Positions 1 through 7,066 of a stretch of 14,340 nt of DNA are shown here, in pieces. The stretch is taken from positions 1-14,340 of the forward strand of contig UREH01000046.1 in the NCBI GenBank assembly GCA_900546835.1, in the 5' to 3' direction. A program made the position numbers and the translations under genes. The notes under the pieces were generated by a model. It saw only the letters and a program-made list of their open reading frames with translations. It was not told the DNA's origin and did no database searches. Source of the stretch: an uncultured Porphyromonadaceae bacterium (GTDB lineage: Bacteria; Bacteroidota; Bacteroidia; Bacteroidales; Muribaculaceae). The number at the start of each line of letters is the position of its first letter. The first letter of the stretch is position 1.

Positions 1-157
1 TGCTTATATCGCATAAACAACAGCGCATTCGCCCCATTCTAAACTTTGTAACAATTTTGAAATTTTTATTTTCAAACCTACTTTTCTGTATATCAATACT
101 TTAAAAACTTTAACATAAGAATAATTGATTTTTTTTGAATTTTTCTTTCAAAAAAAA

Positions 158-188
158 TTTGGAGATATAAATTTTGTGTTTAACTTTG
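158..188 (+). promoter_or_regulatory. Bacteroidetes-type promoter of the sigma factor gene
   Basis: A -33 box TTTG (158-161) and a -7 box TAACTTTG (181-188) are separated by 19 nt. This matches the Bacteroidetes primary sigma factor consensus (TTTG, 19-20 nt, TAnnTTTG) without mismatch. Transcription would start near 193, which places the alternative upstream TTG start codon at 174 before the transcript and supports the ATG at 252 as the start, with a leader of about 60 nt. Confidence 0.8.
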
Positions 189-251
189 CGTCGTAGTCAC
201 AAACATGTTACGAAAAGATTACCAAACAACATCGCCAAAACAACAGCTATC

Positions 252-755
252 ATGAGTTCGAAAAATTTCCAATCCAAGCTTCTCGGTCTGCAGCGCAACC
301 TTCTGAACTTCGCTTATCTGCTTACCTCCAACCGCGACGACGCCTACGATCTTCTTCAGGACACCACGCTCAAGGCCCTCGAAAACGAAGACAAATACGT
401 AGAGAACGTGAACTTCAAGGGATGGGTATTCACCATCATGCGCAACATCTTCATCAACAACTACCGCAAGGTTGTGCGCTCGGCCACCATCATCGACCAG
501 ACCGAAGACCTCTACCACCTCAACCTCCCGCAGGAAAGCGGCCTCGACACACCCGAAGGTTCGGTGGCTGTAAATGAAATCACCGCAGCAATCAGCGAAT
601 TCTCCGACGACTACCGCATCCCCTTCTCAATGCATGTGGCCGGATACAAGTACAACGAGATTGCGGAGAAAATGAACCTCCCGCTCGGCACCGTGAAGAG
701 CCGTATCTTCTTCGCACGCCAACGCCTGCAGAAGAAGCTTCAGGACTACAAGTAA
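252..755 (+). CDS. RNA polymerase sigma-70 family (ECF-like) sigma factor
   Basis: This 167-aa cytoplasmic protein is a small sigma factor that directs RNA polymerase to a subset of promoters. Region 2 spans about residues 10-78, with the core-binding stretch around DLLQDTTLKAL (33-43) and the FKGWVFTIMRNIFINNYRK segment (55-73) that contacts the -10 element. Region 4 spans about 115-163, with a helix-turn-helix around YNEIAEKMNLPLGTVKSRIF. There is no region 1 or 3, the length is usual for this group, and no membrane segment is seen. An in-frame TTG at 174 would add 26 residues but lies ahead of the inferred transcription start, so the ATG at 252 is chosen. No anti-sigma gene adjoins it: the downstream 320 nt are non-coding and the next gene is a glycosidase. 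The protein resembles a highly conserved stand-alone Bacteroidales sigma factor. Its regulon cannot be read from the sequence. Confidence 0.93.
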   Translation: MSSKNFQSKLLGLQRNLLNFAYLLTSNRDDAYDLLQDTTLKALENEDKYVENVNFKGWVFTIMRNIFINNYRKVVRSATIIDQTEDLYHLNLPQESGLDTPEGSVAVNEITAAISEFSDDYRIPFSMHVAGYKYNEIAEKMNLPLGTVKSRIFFARQRLQKKLQDYK

Positions 756-1073
756 ACCCATACGCCGCAGCGCATCCCGCGGCCACGTGCCAACGGGACA
801 CAACCCCGACGCGCGACGAACCCCTACCGATAGCTGTCCTCTCTCCAAAGAGTCAACAACTTATTCAGAACACCCTGACGTAGAGACTCGACGCTTACAT
901 TCCTTACTTTGCACTAAACTGACTTTGCCCTTCAAGCTGACTCATTCAGATTAACTTATATGATTCCTCATTGAATCGATTCTTACATTTAATCCTTTAT
1001 CTCTTTCAAAAGCAGACCAAGAGAAACACCCGAAAGAAAATTTTCTCAGCATAAAGCAGTCTTTTCTTTTGAA
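756..1073. other. Long gene-free stretch after the sigma factor gene
   Basis: No ORF of useful length is seen on either strand between the sigma factor stop and the terminator at 1078. The first 100 nt are GC-rich and the rest AT-rich. Two near-matches to the -7 consensus on the plus strand, TTACTTTG (902-909) and TGACTTTG (920-927), each have one mismatch and no good -33 partner. The stretch could be a long 3' untranslated region of the sigma transcript or hold a small RNA that ends at the terminator. Neither is shown by the sequence. Confidence 0.4.
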
Positions 1074-1077
1074 TCCC

Positions 1078-1115
1078 TCCCTCCGGCACGGCTACGGCCT
1101 CCGGAGGGATTTTTA
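1078..1115 (+). terminator. Rho-independent terminator
   Basis: CCCTCCGG (1079-1086) pairs with CCGGAGGG (1101-1108), plus one flanking T-A pair, giving a 9-bp GC-rich stem over a 14-nt loop. It is followed by ATTTTTATT. It would end transcription coming from the sigma factor gene or from an RNA starting within 756-1073, and insulates the GH51 gene. Confidence 0.8.
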
Positions 1116-1173
1116 TTGTGAAGTTTTAACAGTTAGGCACCGCCCGGGCCGCGGCGTATATTATAATAATGAG

Positions 1174-1181
1174 TAAATTTG
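1174..1181 (+). promoter_or_regulatory. Possible -7 promoter box of the GH51 gene
   Basis: TAAATTTG fits TAnnTTTG and lies 53 nt before the GH51 start codon, just after a terminator, where a promoter is expected. No TTTG or TTG is found 19-21 nt upstream (the sequence there is GC-rich), so the site is only half-supported and may depend on an activator. Confidence 0.4.
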
Positions 1182-1234
1182 TGGAAATATTTCAAAACCG
1201 TTAAATCAAAATACCTGTCATTCCACCTTCAACG

Positions 1235-3211
1235 ATGAGAAAACTCCTTACGATTGCTACAGCGGCAGCGTTCTCGCTGAGCGCTTCGGCCGCTACCAAC
1301 AACCTGACTCTCAAGGCCGACAAACCCGGCGCTCCCATTCAGCCCACCATGTACGGCCTTTTCTTCGAAGACATCAATTTCGGCGCCGACGGCGGCCTCT
1401 ATGCCGAGAAGATAAAGAACCGTTCCTTCGAGTTTCCGCAGCACCTCATGGGCTGGAAAACCTTCGGAGGTGTGGAGCTTCGCAACGACGGGCCGTTCGA
1501 CCGCAATCCCCATTACGTACGCCTGACCTCGGCAGGCCACAACCACAAGCACACCGGCCTTGAAAACGAAGGCTTCGTTGGCATCGGTGTCGAAAAGGGA
1601 GAAAAATACCGCTTCTCGGTGTGGGCACGCGTGCCGCAGGGCGGCGAAGGGCGCCTGAAAGTGGTGCTCGCCGACCGAAACACCCACGGACGCTCGCAAG
1701 ATCTCGCCTCGGCCAAAATCAAGGTGACCACTACCGACTGGCAGAAATACACCGTGGAGCTTACGCCCGACCAGACATGCGCCCACGCCGTGCTCCGAGT
1801 ATTCCTGCGCCACCCCGACACTACGGCCGTAGACCTCGAGCACCTATCGCTCTTCCCCGTCGACACCTGGAAAGGGCATGAAAACGGCCTGCGCAAAGAC
1901 CTCGCCCAAAAACTGGCCGACATACATCCCGGCGTGTTCCGTTTCCCCGGCGGCTGCATCGTAGAGGGAACCGACCTCGACACCCGCTACCAGTGGAAAA
2001 ACACCGTCGGCCCCGTCGAGAACCGACCGACCATCGAAAACCGCTGGCACTACACCTTCACCCACCATTTCTTCCCCGACTATTTCCAGAGCAACGGCCT
2101 TGGTTTCTATGAATATTTCCTGCTCTCGGAGGAAATCGGAGCCGAGCCGCTTCCGGTGCTCAACGTAGGCCTCTCCTGCCAGTATCAGAACGACCGCCCT
2201 GAGGACCACGTGGCCGTCGACTCGCTCGCCCCTTACATCCAGGACGCGCTCGACCTCGTGGAGTTCGCCAATGGCGACACAACAACTACCTGGGGCTCGC
2301 TGCGTGCGCAGATGGGCCATCCCGCCCCATTCAATCTCAAGATGATGGGTATCGGCAACGAGCAGTGGGGACCTGAATACGTGGAGCGCCTCGAACCCTT
2401 CCTGGCCGCCATGCGCAAAGCCCATCCCGAAATCAAGATCGTAGGCTCCACCGGCCCCGACAGCGAAGGCGACAAATTCGACTACCTCTGGCCCGAGATG
2501 AAACGCGTGAAAGCCGACCTTGTCGACGAGCATTTCTACCGGCCCGAGGACTGGTTCCTCGCCCAGGGCGCACGCTACGACAACTACGACCGCAAGGGCC
2601 CGAAAGTTTTCGCCGGCGAATACGCCTGCCATATGCGCCATAAAAACTGGAACCACTTCGAACCCGCTCTTCTCGAAGCCGCCTTCATGACCGGACTGGA
2701 GCGCAACGCCGACGTGGTACACATGGCCACCTATGCCCCGCTCTTCGCCCACGTCGACGCCTGGCAGTGGCGCCCCGACATGATATGGTTTGACAACCTC
2801 CGCTCCATGCCCACTGCAAGCTACTACGTACAGCAGTTGTTCGCCACCAACAAGGGTACCAACGTGCTCCCGCTCACCATGGACGGCAAACCGCTCACGG
2901 GCGCTGAGGGCCAGAACGGGCTCTTCGCCAGCGCCACTCTCGACAAGGATGCCAACCAGATTGTGGTGAAAGTCGCCAACACCTCGAAGGAGGACCAGAC
3001 GCTCAACATCAACATAACCGGCCTCAAGAAAGGGAAGGTCCTCGACGGCGGCAAAGTCCTCACGCTCCACGCCGACCTCGAGGCAGAGAATACTCTCGAC
3101 AACCCCGACATCGTTAAACCCGTAGAATCGACAGTCGAAGCCGCAGGGCGCGAGTTCAACGCCACCGTCGGCCCGTCGACGTTCGCCGTCTACCGCCTGA
3201 ATATCAAATAA
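1235..3211 (+). CDS. Secreted GH51 alpha-L-arabinofuranosidase
   Basis: This 658-aa enzyme releases terminal alpha-L-arabinofuranosyl residues from arabinan, arabinoxylan or arabinogalactan side chains by a retaining mechanism. A signal peptide (about residues 1-20, ending SASAA) sends it to the periplasm or beyond. An N-terminal strand with GLFFEDINFGADGGLYAE (41-58) is followed by a CBM4/9-like beta-sandwich (about 75-208), a TIM barrel (about 215-510) and a C-terminal arabinofuranosidase beta domain (to about 655). The family's acid/base glutamate is E376 in GIGNEQWG, the nucleophile is E462 in FAGEYACH, and the FRFPGGC motif (235-241) lies at the start of the barrel. Length and order are usual for Bacteroidales GH51. 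A small secreted protein follows after 28 nt and probably shares the transcript. No SusC/SusD or regulator is adjacent, so the substrate is not fixed by context. Some GH51 members act as endoglucanases, but this architecture favours arabinofuranosidase. Confidence 0.93.
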   Translation: MRKLLTIATAAAFSLSASAATNNLTLKADKPGAPIQPTMYGLFFEDINFGADGGLYAEKIKNRSFEFPQHLMGWKTFGGVELRNDGPFDRNPHYVRLTSAGHNHKHTGLENEGFVGIGVEKGEKYRFSVWARVPQGGEGRLKVVLADRNTHGRSQDLASAKIKVTTTDWQKYTVELTPDQTCAHAVLRVFLRHPDTTAVDLEHLSLFPVDTWKGHENGLRKDLAQKLADIHPGVFRFPGGCIVEGTDLDTRYQWKNTVGPVENRPTIENRWHYTFTHHFFPDYFQSNGLGFYEYFLLSEEIGAEPLPVLNVGLSCQYQNDRPEDHVAVDSLAPYIQDALDLVEFANGDTTTTWGSLRAQMGHPAPFNLKMMGIGNEQWGPEYVERLEPFLAAMRKAHPEIKIVGSTGPDSEGDKFDYLWPEMKRVKADLVDEHFYRPEDWFLAQGARYDNYDRKGPKVFAGEYACHMRHKNWNHFEPALLEAAFMTGLERNADVVHMATYAPLFAHVDAWQWRPDMIWFDNLRSMPTASYYVQQLFATNKGTNVLPLTMDGKPLTGAEGQNGLFASATLDKDANQIVVKVANTSKEDQTLNINITGLKKGKVLDGGKVLTLHADLEAENTLDNPDIVKPVESTVEAAGREFNATVGPSTFAVYRLNIK

Positions 3212-3239
3212 CCCCATTCATCCATATTTAACTCAAAAA

Positions 3240-3680
3240 ATGAAAGCATTCAAGACAATCTTCACAGCTCTGCTGCTGGCCTTCGCATTCGGAACCGTCA
3301 GCGCCCAGGCAGCCGACAAGACGCCGCTTACTCCCGAATTCTGCGAGGAAGGCATCACCAAAGCCGTCGACGTATTCAACGAAATGGCGGTAAAGATAGG
3401 CGAAATCGACAAGCCCGAACAGGTTGAGGAAATCCCCCAGATTGTAAACAGCATCAAATACCGCAACGTACGCAAGAAATACGGCAAGATCGAGCTGACC
3501 GACGAATACCGCGCTCGCCTTCTGGAACCCAACCTGCGTATCGCCCAGGCGCTCAAGGACATGATGGTACGTCTGCAGCTTCCCTACCAGGCAGTCCAGA
3601 TGCTCGAAGAGCAGGCTTCCCCCGAAAAAATCAAGCAGGCCATCGACGAGTCGAAAACTCTTCGAGACGCCATGGAGTAA
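3240..3680 (+). CDS. Small secreted protein of unknown function
   Basis: I do not recognise a family for this 146-aa protein. It has a clear signal peptide (a K-rich start, hydrophobic residues 7-20, and an AQA-A type cleavage site near 24). The mature part, about 120 residues, is charged, almost wholly helical in appearance, and has one cysteine (in TPEFCEEGI). Segments such as RNVRKKYGKIELTDEYRARLLEPNLRIAQALKDMMVRL resemble an amphipathic helical bundle. No catalytic motif, lipobox or membrane segment is visible. It starts 28 nt after the GH51 stop with no promoter between, and a terminator follows at 3709, so it is probably co-transcribed with the arabinofuranosidase. Whether the two work together is inference. 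It could be a periplasmic binding or chaperone-like protein, but nothing in the sequence shows this. Confidence 0.85.
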   Translation: MKAFKTIFTALLLAFAFGTVSAQAADKTPLTPEFCEEGITKAVDVFNEMAVKIGEIDKPEQVEEIPQIVNSIKYRNVRKKYGKIELTDEYRARLLEPNLRIAQALKDMMVRLQLPYQAVQMLEEQASPEKIKQAIDESKTLRDAME

Positions 3681-3708
3681 CCAACATTCCATAACGTCCT
3701 GTCAAAAT

Positions 3709-3746
3709 AAGGCGGCGTGTCGCAAACCAGACACACCGCCTTTTCT
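3709..3746 (+). terminator. Rho-independent terminator after the GH51 operon
   Basis: AAGGCGGCGTGTC (3709-3721) pairs with GACACACCGCCTT (3730-3742) with one C-A mismatch, over an 8-nt loop, and runs into TTTTCTTT. It closes the GH51 / small-protein transcript. Its 3' arm shares GACACACCGC with the terminator at 10377-10420. Confidence 0.85.
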
Positions 3747-3806
3747 TTCAGCCGATTATCATATTCCCACAAAATTCGGGTCAGCGGCATAAGGATTTGC
3801 CGGCAC

Positions 3807-3851
3807 AAAAAAAGTAAAGCGGTGCAAATCTGAGATTTGCACCGCTTTACT
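3807..3851 (-). terminator. Rho-independent terminator of tRNA-Pro
   Basis: Bases 3813-3830 and 3834-3851 form a perfect 18-bp stem with a 3-nt loop. Read on the minus strand, the stem ends in a run of seven T (complement of 3807-3813) and starts 9 nt after the tRNA end. This is a textbook intrinsic terminator. The plus strand side has only a weak T tract (GCTTTCTT), so it acts mainly on the tRNA transcript. Confidence 0.9.
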
Positions 3852-3860
3852 GCTTTCTTG

Positions 3861-3934
3861 TCGGGGTGACTAGACTCGAACTAGCGACCTCACGCCCCCC
3901 AGACGCGTACTCTAACCAACTGAGCTACACCCCG
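3861..3934 (-). tRNA. tRNA-Pro (anticodon GGG)
   Basis: The minus strand folds into a full cloverleaf of 74 nt. The acceptor arms are CGGGGTG and CACCCCG with discriminator A; the D arm is GCTC-AGTTGGTTA-GAGT; the anticodon stem is CGCGT/GCGTG with loop CTGGGGG, giving anticodon GGG; the T arm is GCTAG-TTCGAGT-CTAGT. A C1-G72 first pair and G at position 37 are typical of tRNA-Pro. The 3' CCA is not encoded, so it must be added after transcription. The gene has its own promoter and terminator and stands alone. Confidence 0.95.
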
Positions 3935-3984
3935 ATTGGGCTTTCCCTCGGCCTTTGCCGCAGGGTTGCCTTTCAAAAGCGTTG

Positions 3985-4016
3985 CAAAGGTACAGAGTTT
4001 TCTGCAACGGTGCAAA
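3985..4016 (-). promoter_or_regulatory. Promoter of tRNA-Pro
   Basis: On the minus strand a TTTG -33 box (complement of 4013-4016) is followed after 20 nt by TACCTTTG (complement of 3985-3992), a full match to the Bacteroidetes consensus. Transcription would start near 3979, giving a leader of about 45 nt before the tRNA. Confidence 0.8.
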
Positions 4017-4178
4017 TATTTTTCCAAAAATTTTATTTCGCGAGATATTGAGCTCTAAGATAAATCTATCGTTTTAAATTGGATGACAACAAAATACGGC
4101 AGCCTCATGCTCTTAAAATTTTCTACACGGAATATGCTAAATAAACTGAAACATATGGCAGACCCACCGATAAAAGCG

Positions 4179-4186
4179 TAAATTTG
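4179..4186 (+). promoter_or_regulatory. Probable -7 promoter box of the MATE gene
   Basis: TAAATTTG matches TAnnTTTG and lies 31 nt before the GTG start of the MATE gene, in the gap that separates it from the divergent tRNA. The expected -33 region (about 4155-4159) reads ATGGC, a poor match, so support is partial. Confidence 0.5.
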
Positions 4187-4217
4187 CAGCCACAGAACAA
4201 AGATTCCCATTTCAAAG

Positions 4218-5516
4218 GTGAACAAAAAAATCCTCGCAATAGCCGTGCCATCCATTCTGGCCAATATCACCACTCCTCTGCTCGGACTGGTGGACACTGC
4301 CATTGTCGGCCATATGGGGAGCGCGGTATTTATCGGAGCGATTGCCGTAGGGGGCGTGATGTTCAATATGCTCTACTGGCTCTTCTCCTTTCTGCGCGGG
4401 GGCACTTCCGGACTGGCGGCCCAGGCCTATGGGGCGGCGGATACACGCACTCAGGCGCTCGTGCTCTACCGCTCGCTGCTGGTGGCACTCGGCGTCGGAG
4501 CAGCGATGATAGTGCTTCAATGGCCCTTGAAATGGATTCTCAATCACTTCGTCGACCCGGATGCCGATACCGCCGCCCTTGCAGGCCTGTACTTCCGCAT
4601 CCTGATTTACGGCGCCCCCGCCGTGCTGGCCACATACGCTCTGTCGGGATGGTTTCTGGGGATGCAGAACTCCCGCATGCTCCTGGTCACCTCCATAGCC
4701 ATCAACCTCACCAACATAGCCGTGAGCCTCATTCTGGTGTATGGCGCCGGATGGCGGATTGCCGGCGTGGCGGCGGGAACCCTCGTGGCGCAATGGACCG
4801 GATTCTTCATCGGCCTGGCGCTGCTGCGCCGCTACCGGGTCAAGCGCCCACCCCTACGGGAAATATTCAACCGGCATGAGCTCGGACGATTCTTCCGCAT
4901 CAACATCGACGTGATGCTACGCACCGTCTGCCTGATAGCCGTTACGCTCTGGTTCACCAAACTCGGTGCACGCCAGGGAACCGTAATCCTGGCCGTCAAC
5001 ACCCTGCTGATGCAGCTGTTCCTGTTGTTCTCCTATATGATGGACGGATTCGCCTTCGCCGCGGAGGCCCTGGTGGGGCGTTTTGTTGGAGCCGCGCAAT
5101 GGGCTGAGATGCGGCGCTGCGTGCGCGGCGTGTTCGGGTGGGGAGTCGCGCTGGCCACCTTCTTCACTGCCGCATACTTCATTCTGGGAGAAGCCTTTCT
5201 GGGCATCCTCTCGGCCGATACCGACGTGATATCCGCTTCGGCCGACTACTACTGGTGGGCAGCCGTGGTTCCATTCGCCGGATTCGCGGCATTCGCCTGG
5301 GACGGCGTTTTTCTCGGCGCCACCCTGACCCGTCAGCTCCTCCTCAGCATGGCAGGAGCCATGGCCACCTTCTTCACCGTCTACCTCCTGCTATTCTCCA
5401 CCTTAGGCAACCATGCCCTGTGGCTCGCCTTCATCGCATATCTGGCAATGCGGGGCGCCCTACAGACATGGATGTACTTCAGCCACCAATTTGTTTCCAC
5501 ACCACCAAGACAGTAA
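4218..5516 (+). CDS. MATE family multidrug/toxin exporter (DinF-like)
   Basis: This 432-aa inner-membrane protein belongs to the MATE cation-coupled antiporters, which expel drugs, toxins or metabolites in exchange for Na+ or H+. The sequence shows about twelve hydrophobic segments in two halves. The N-terminus carries the MATE hallmark IAVPSILANITTPLLGLVDT and VDTAIVGHMG (25-34) in helix 1. The second half restarts near residue 220 (HELGRFFRINIDVMLRTV), with the paired EALVGRFVGA segment near 285. The length is usual for the DinF branch. The start is a GTG at 4218, which gives exactly the expected family N-terminus; no upstream in-frame ATG is better placed. The TPR gene begins 7 nt after its stop, so the two are probably one operon. 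The substrate cannot be told from sequence, and lipid-flippase relatives of the wider MOP superfamily are less likely. Confidence 0.92.
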   Translation: MNKKILAIAVPSILANITTPLLGLVDTAIVGHMGSAVFIGAIAVGGVMFNMLYWLFSFLRGGTSGLAAQAYGAADTRTQALVLYRSLLVALGVGAAMIVLQWPLKWILNHFVDPDADTAALAGLYFRILIYGAPAVLATYALSGWFLGMQNSRMLLVTSIAINLTNIAVSLILVYGAGWRIAGVAAGTLVAQWTGFFIGLALLRRYRVKRPPLREIFNRHELGRFFRINIDVMLRTVCLIAVTLWFTKLGARQGTVILAVNTLLMQLFLLFSYMMDGFAFAAEALVGRFVGAAQWAEMRRCVRGVFGWGVALATFFTAAYFILGEAFLGILSADTDVISASADYYWWAAVVPFAGFAAFAWDGVFLGATLTRQLLLSMAGAMATFFTVYLLLFSTLGNHALWLAFIAYLAMRGALQTWMYFSHQFVSTPPRQ

Positions 5517-5523
5517 ACCGCTT

Positions 5524-6357
5524 ATGAAATATCCCCGCTTGCTCCGCCGCATCGCTCTTGCGGCAGCCACGATAGCCGCCACGGCTGCAATCGCCGAAAG
5601 TCACTATATGAAATATGTGCAGTGGGGCGACGAAGCCGTAGCCAACGGCAAATATTCCGACGCCATCGAATGCTACCGCGAGGCCATGAAAGCCGAACCC
5701 TCCAACCCGCAGAACGTCATGCTGCTCTCCAACGTGGGTATGATTCAGCACTACCAGAGGGAAGACTCGCTGGCTCTCCGCACCCTGACCGACGCAAGGG
5801 CCATCGCTCCCGGGTCGGTTGTGATACTGCATAACCGGGCGAAGATACTTGAATCGCTCGGGCGTCCCCACGATGCCATTCTCGATCTCGACAAGGCTCT
5901 TGAAATGGACTCCACGTATGCCCCGGCCTACTACGAGCGTGCAGCCATCAATATGGCCCTCGGCAACTGGAAGCAGGTCGAAGCCGACGGCCGGCGCTAT
6001 GCGGAGCTTAAACCGACCGACCCGCAGGGCAAACTGCTTATGGCAGTAATCTTCACCAACAGCTGTCGTCCCGCCGACGCAATCCCGCTCTACGGCGAGC
6101 TGATTGAGAAGAAACCCGAGGCTGTATACTACGCCGCCCGTTCGATGTGCTATCTCGCCACCGACCAGCTGGCCGAAGCATCCGACGACATTGCCCGCGG
6201 CCTTGAGCTCGATCCCGACGACGGCGAACTGTATTACAACCGCGCAGTGCTCAACCGCATGCGCTACCGCGAAGAGGATGCCCGCGCCGACGCCATGCGA
6301 GCACGCGAGTTAGGAGTCTCCGACCAACGCATCGCCGCCTTCCTCTCGGCCAAATAG
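5524..6357 (+). CDS. Exported tetratricopeptide repeat protein
   Basis: This 277-aa protein has an N-terminal signal peptide (K/R-rich start, alanine-rich core, cleavage near AIA-ES at about 24) and is then built of TPR helix pairs. The best copies are about residues 31-64 (GDEAVANGKYSDAIECYREA), 99-132 (NRAKILESLGRPHDAILDLDKAL), 133-166 (YYERAAINMALGNWKQVEADG), 200-230 and 233-266 (YYNRAVLNRMRYREEDARAD). TPR solenoids bind other proteins, and this one would do so in the periplasm. The reading frame is open upstream into the MATE gene, but the ATG at 5524 is preferred because it begins the signal peptide and lies 7 nt after the MATE stop. The spacing suggests co-expression with the exporter. 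A functional link is inference only, and the partner is unknown. Confidence 0.9.
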   Translation: MKYPRLLRRIALAAATIAATAAIAESHYMKYVQWGDEAVANGKYSDAIECYREAMKAEPSNPQNVMLLSNVGMIQHYQREDSLALRTLTDARAIAPGSVVILHNRAKILESLGRPHDAILDLDKALEMDSTYAPAYYERAAINMALGNWKQVEADGRRYAELKPTDPQGKLLMAVIFTNSCRPADAIPLYGELIEKKPEAVYYAARSMCYLATDQLAEASDDIARGLELDPDDGELYYNRAVLNRMRYREEDARADAMRARELGVSDQRIAAFLSAK

Positions 6358-6373
6358 CACATACTGCGGCCAA

Positions 6374-6405
6374 TTGGGGTAATACGAAAGTTTTTCTTAC
6401 CTTTG
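6374..6405 (+). promoter_or_regulatory. Promoter of the DUF4199-GT2-DUF6452-DUF6048 operon
   Basis: TTGG (6374-6377) as a -33 box and TACCTTTG (6398-6405) as a full -7 match are 20 nt apart. The start of transcription would be near 6412, leaving a leader of about 80 nt before the DUF4199 start. It lies 16 nt after the TPR gene stop, and no terminator is visible between. Confidence 0.7.
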
Positions 6406-6415
6406 TATGTTAAAC

Positions 6416-6481
6416 CCGGAGAGAGGGTATTGCATAATATCAAAAATAGCAATACAAAACACCCTTCGGAAATAACTCCGG
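6416..6481 (+). promoter_or_regulatory. Possible structured mRNA leader
   Basis: Three nested pairings can form in the predicted leader: CCGGAG (6416-6421) with CTCCGG (6476-6481), AGGG (6424-6427) with CCCT (6462-6465), and GTATTGC (6427-6433) with GCAATAC (6449-6455). G6427 can serve only one of the last two. The fold ends 12 nt before the start codon. I recognise no riboswitch class, and there is no T tract that would make it a terminator. Confidence 0.35.
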
Positions 6482-6493
6482 CAACAAATCAAC

Positions 6494-7045
6494 ATGCAGG
6501 ACACAGCTAAAAGACCAAAGAACATATATACCCGTGGTGCCGACGACGGGTTCTGGCTCGGGCTGTATCTCTGCGCGCTGTTTTTCGTCTGCACAGCCTC
6601 GCTCACCACTGCGTGGCTCAACGTGGTGGCTTTCGCGCTGATGGCCGGAGTTCCCCCGCTGATATATTTTTTTCTCCGGCGCACACACCTGGCTGCCCAC
6701 GGCATGACGGTTTTCTCCGCCCTATGGATGCAGGGTATCGTGACGTTTGCCTGCGGATGCCTCATTCTGGGCGCTATATCTTTCATTTACCTGCGTTGGA
6801 TCGACCCCGGCCTGATTATGAGGGCGCTACAGCAGGCCATCGAAGTCTATGAGGCCACTCCCGGCGAGGGAGCCGAAGCCATGGCCGAGGAACTAAGGAT
6901 GATTTCCAACGCCAAAGCCATCCTGGCGCCACTCAACGTGGCCTTCGGATGGATGTGGCTCGGAATGTTTTCCGGCAGCCTGCTGAGCATGCTGATGGCC
7001 GGCGTAGTGAAGCTGCGGCGTGTGCGCGTTGCCAACAAAAGATAA
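6494..7045 (+). CDS. DUF4199 family integral membrane protein
   Basis: This 183-aa inner-membrane protein fits DUF4199, a Bacteroidota family of unknown function that is commonly found directly before a GT2 glycosyltransferase, as here. About four membrane segments are visible: residues 19-40, 42-61, 72-99 and 143-172. A polar loop of about 40 residues (100-142), with an acidic helix rich in E and A, lies between the third and fourth. The start is the ATG at 6494; the cytoplasmic N-terminus ends in TRGADDGFWLG. A 21-nt gap without promoter separates it from the GT2 gene, so they are one transcript. It may anchor or assist the glycosyltransferase, an inference from gene order only. No catalytic motif is seen. 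Confidence 0.82.
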   Translation: MQDTAKRPKNIYTRGADDGFWLGLYLCALFFVCTASLTTAWLNVVAFALMAGVPPLIYFFLRRTHLAAHGMTVFSALWMQGIVTFACGCLILGAISFIYLRWIDPGLIMRALQQAIEVYEATPGEGAEAMAEELRMISNAKAILAPLNVAFGWMWLGMFSGSLLSMLMAGVVKLRRVRVANKR

Positions 7046-7066
7046 ACAAGCATCAATCTACCGAAA

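Noticed and set aside
56..76. AT-only hairpin (TTTGAAA / TTTCAAA) upstream of the sigma factor promoter
   Set aside because: The stem is 7 bp and AT-rich in an AT-rich stretch, so it is weak and expected by chance.
174..251. TTG start giving 26 extra residues on the sigma factor
   Set aside because: The perfect promoter -7 box at 181-188 lies inside this extension, so it would not be transcribed; homologous sigma factors begin at the ATG at 252.
1169..1204. An 11-codon ORF upstream of the GH51 gene (possible leader peptide)
   Set aside because: It overlaps the candidate -7 box and so would lie at or before the transcription start; no codon pattern suggests attenuation.
1229..3217. Two long minus-strand frames (457 and 204 aa) covering the GH51 gene
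   Set aside because: Both are the same antisense frame, broken by one stop, opposite a clear GH51 gene; composition is that of a shadow frame.
1235..3746. A polysaccharide utilization locus around the GH51 gene
   Set aside because: No SusC, SusD, hybrid two-component or SusR-like regulator is present in the window, and the GH2 gene is far away on the other strand.
3866..4051. A 61-aa ORF on the plus strand beginning MTRLELATSRPPDAYSNQLSYTPIG
   Set aside because: It is the complement of tRNA-Pro; this peptide start is a well-known false ORF antisense to tRNA genes.
5413..5523. Upstream extension of the TPR protein overlapping the MATE gene
   Set aside because: The extra residues overlap the MATE coding sequence and would bury the signal peptide; the ATG at 5524 is well placed.
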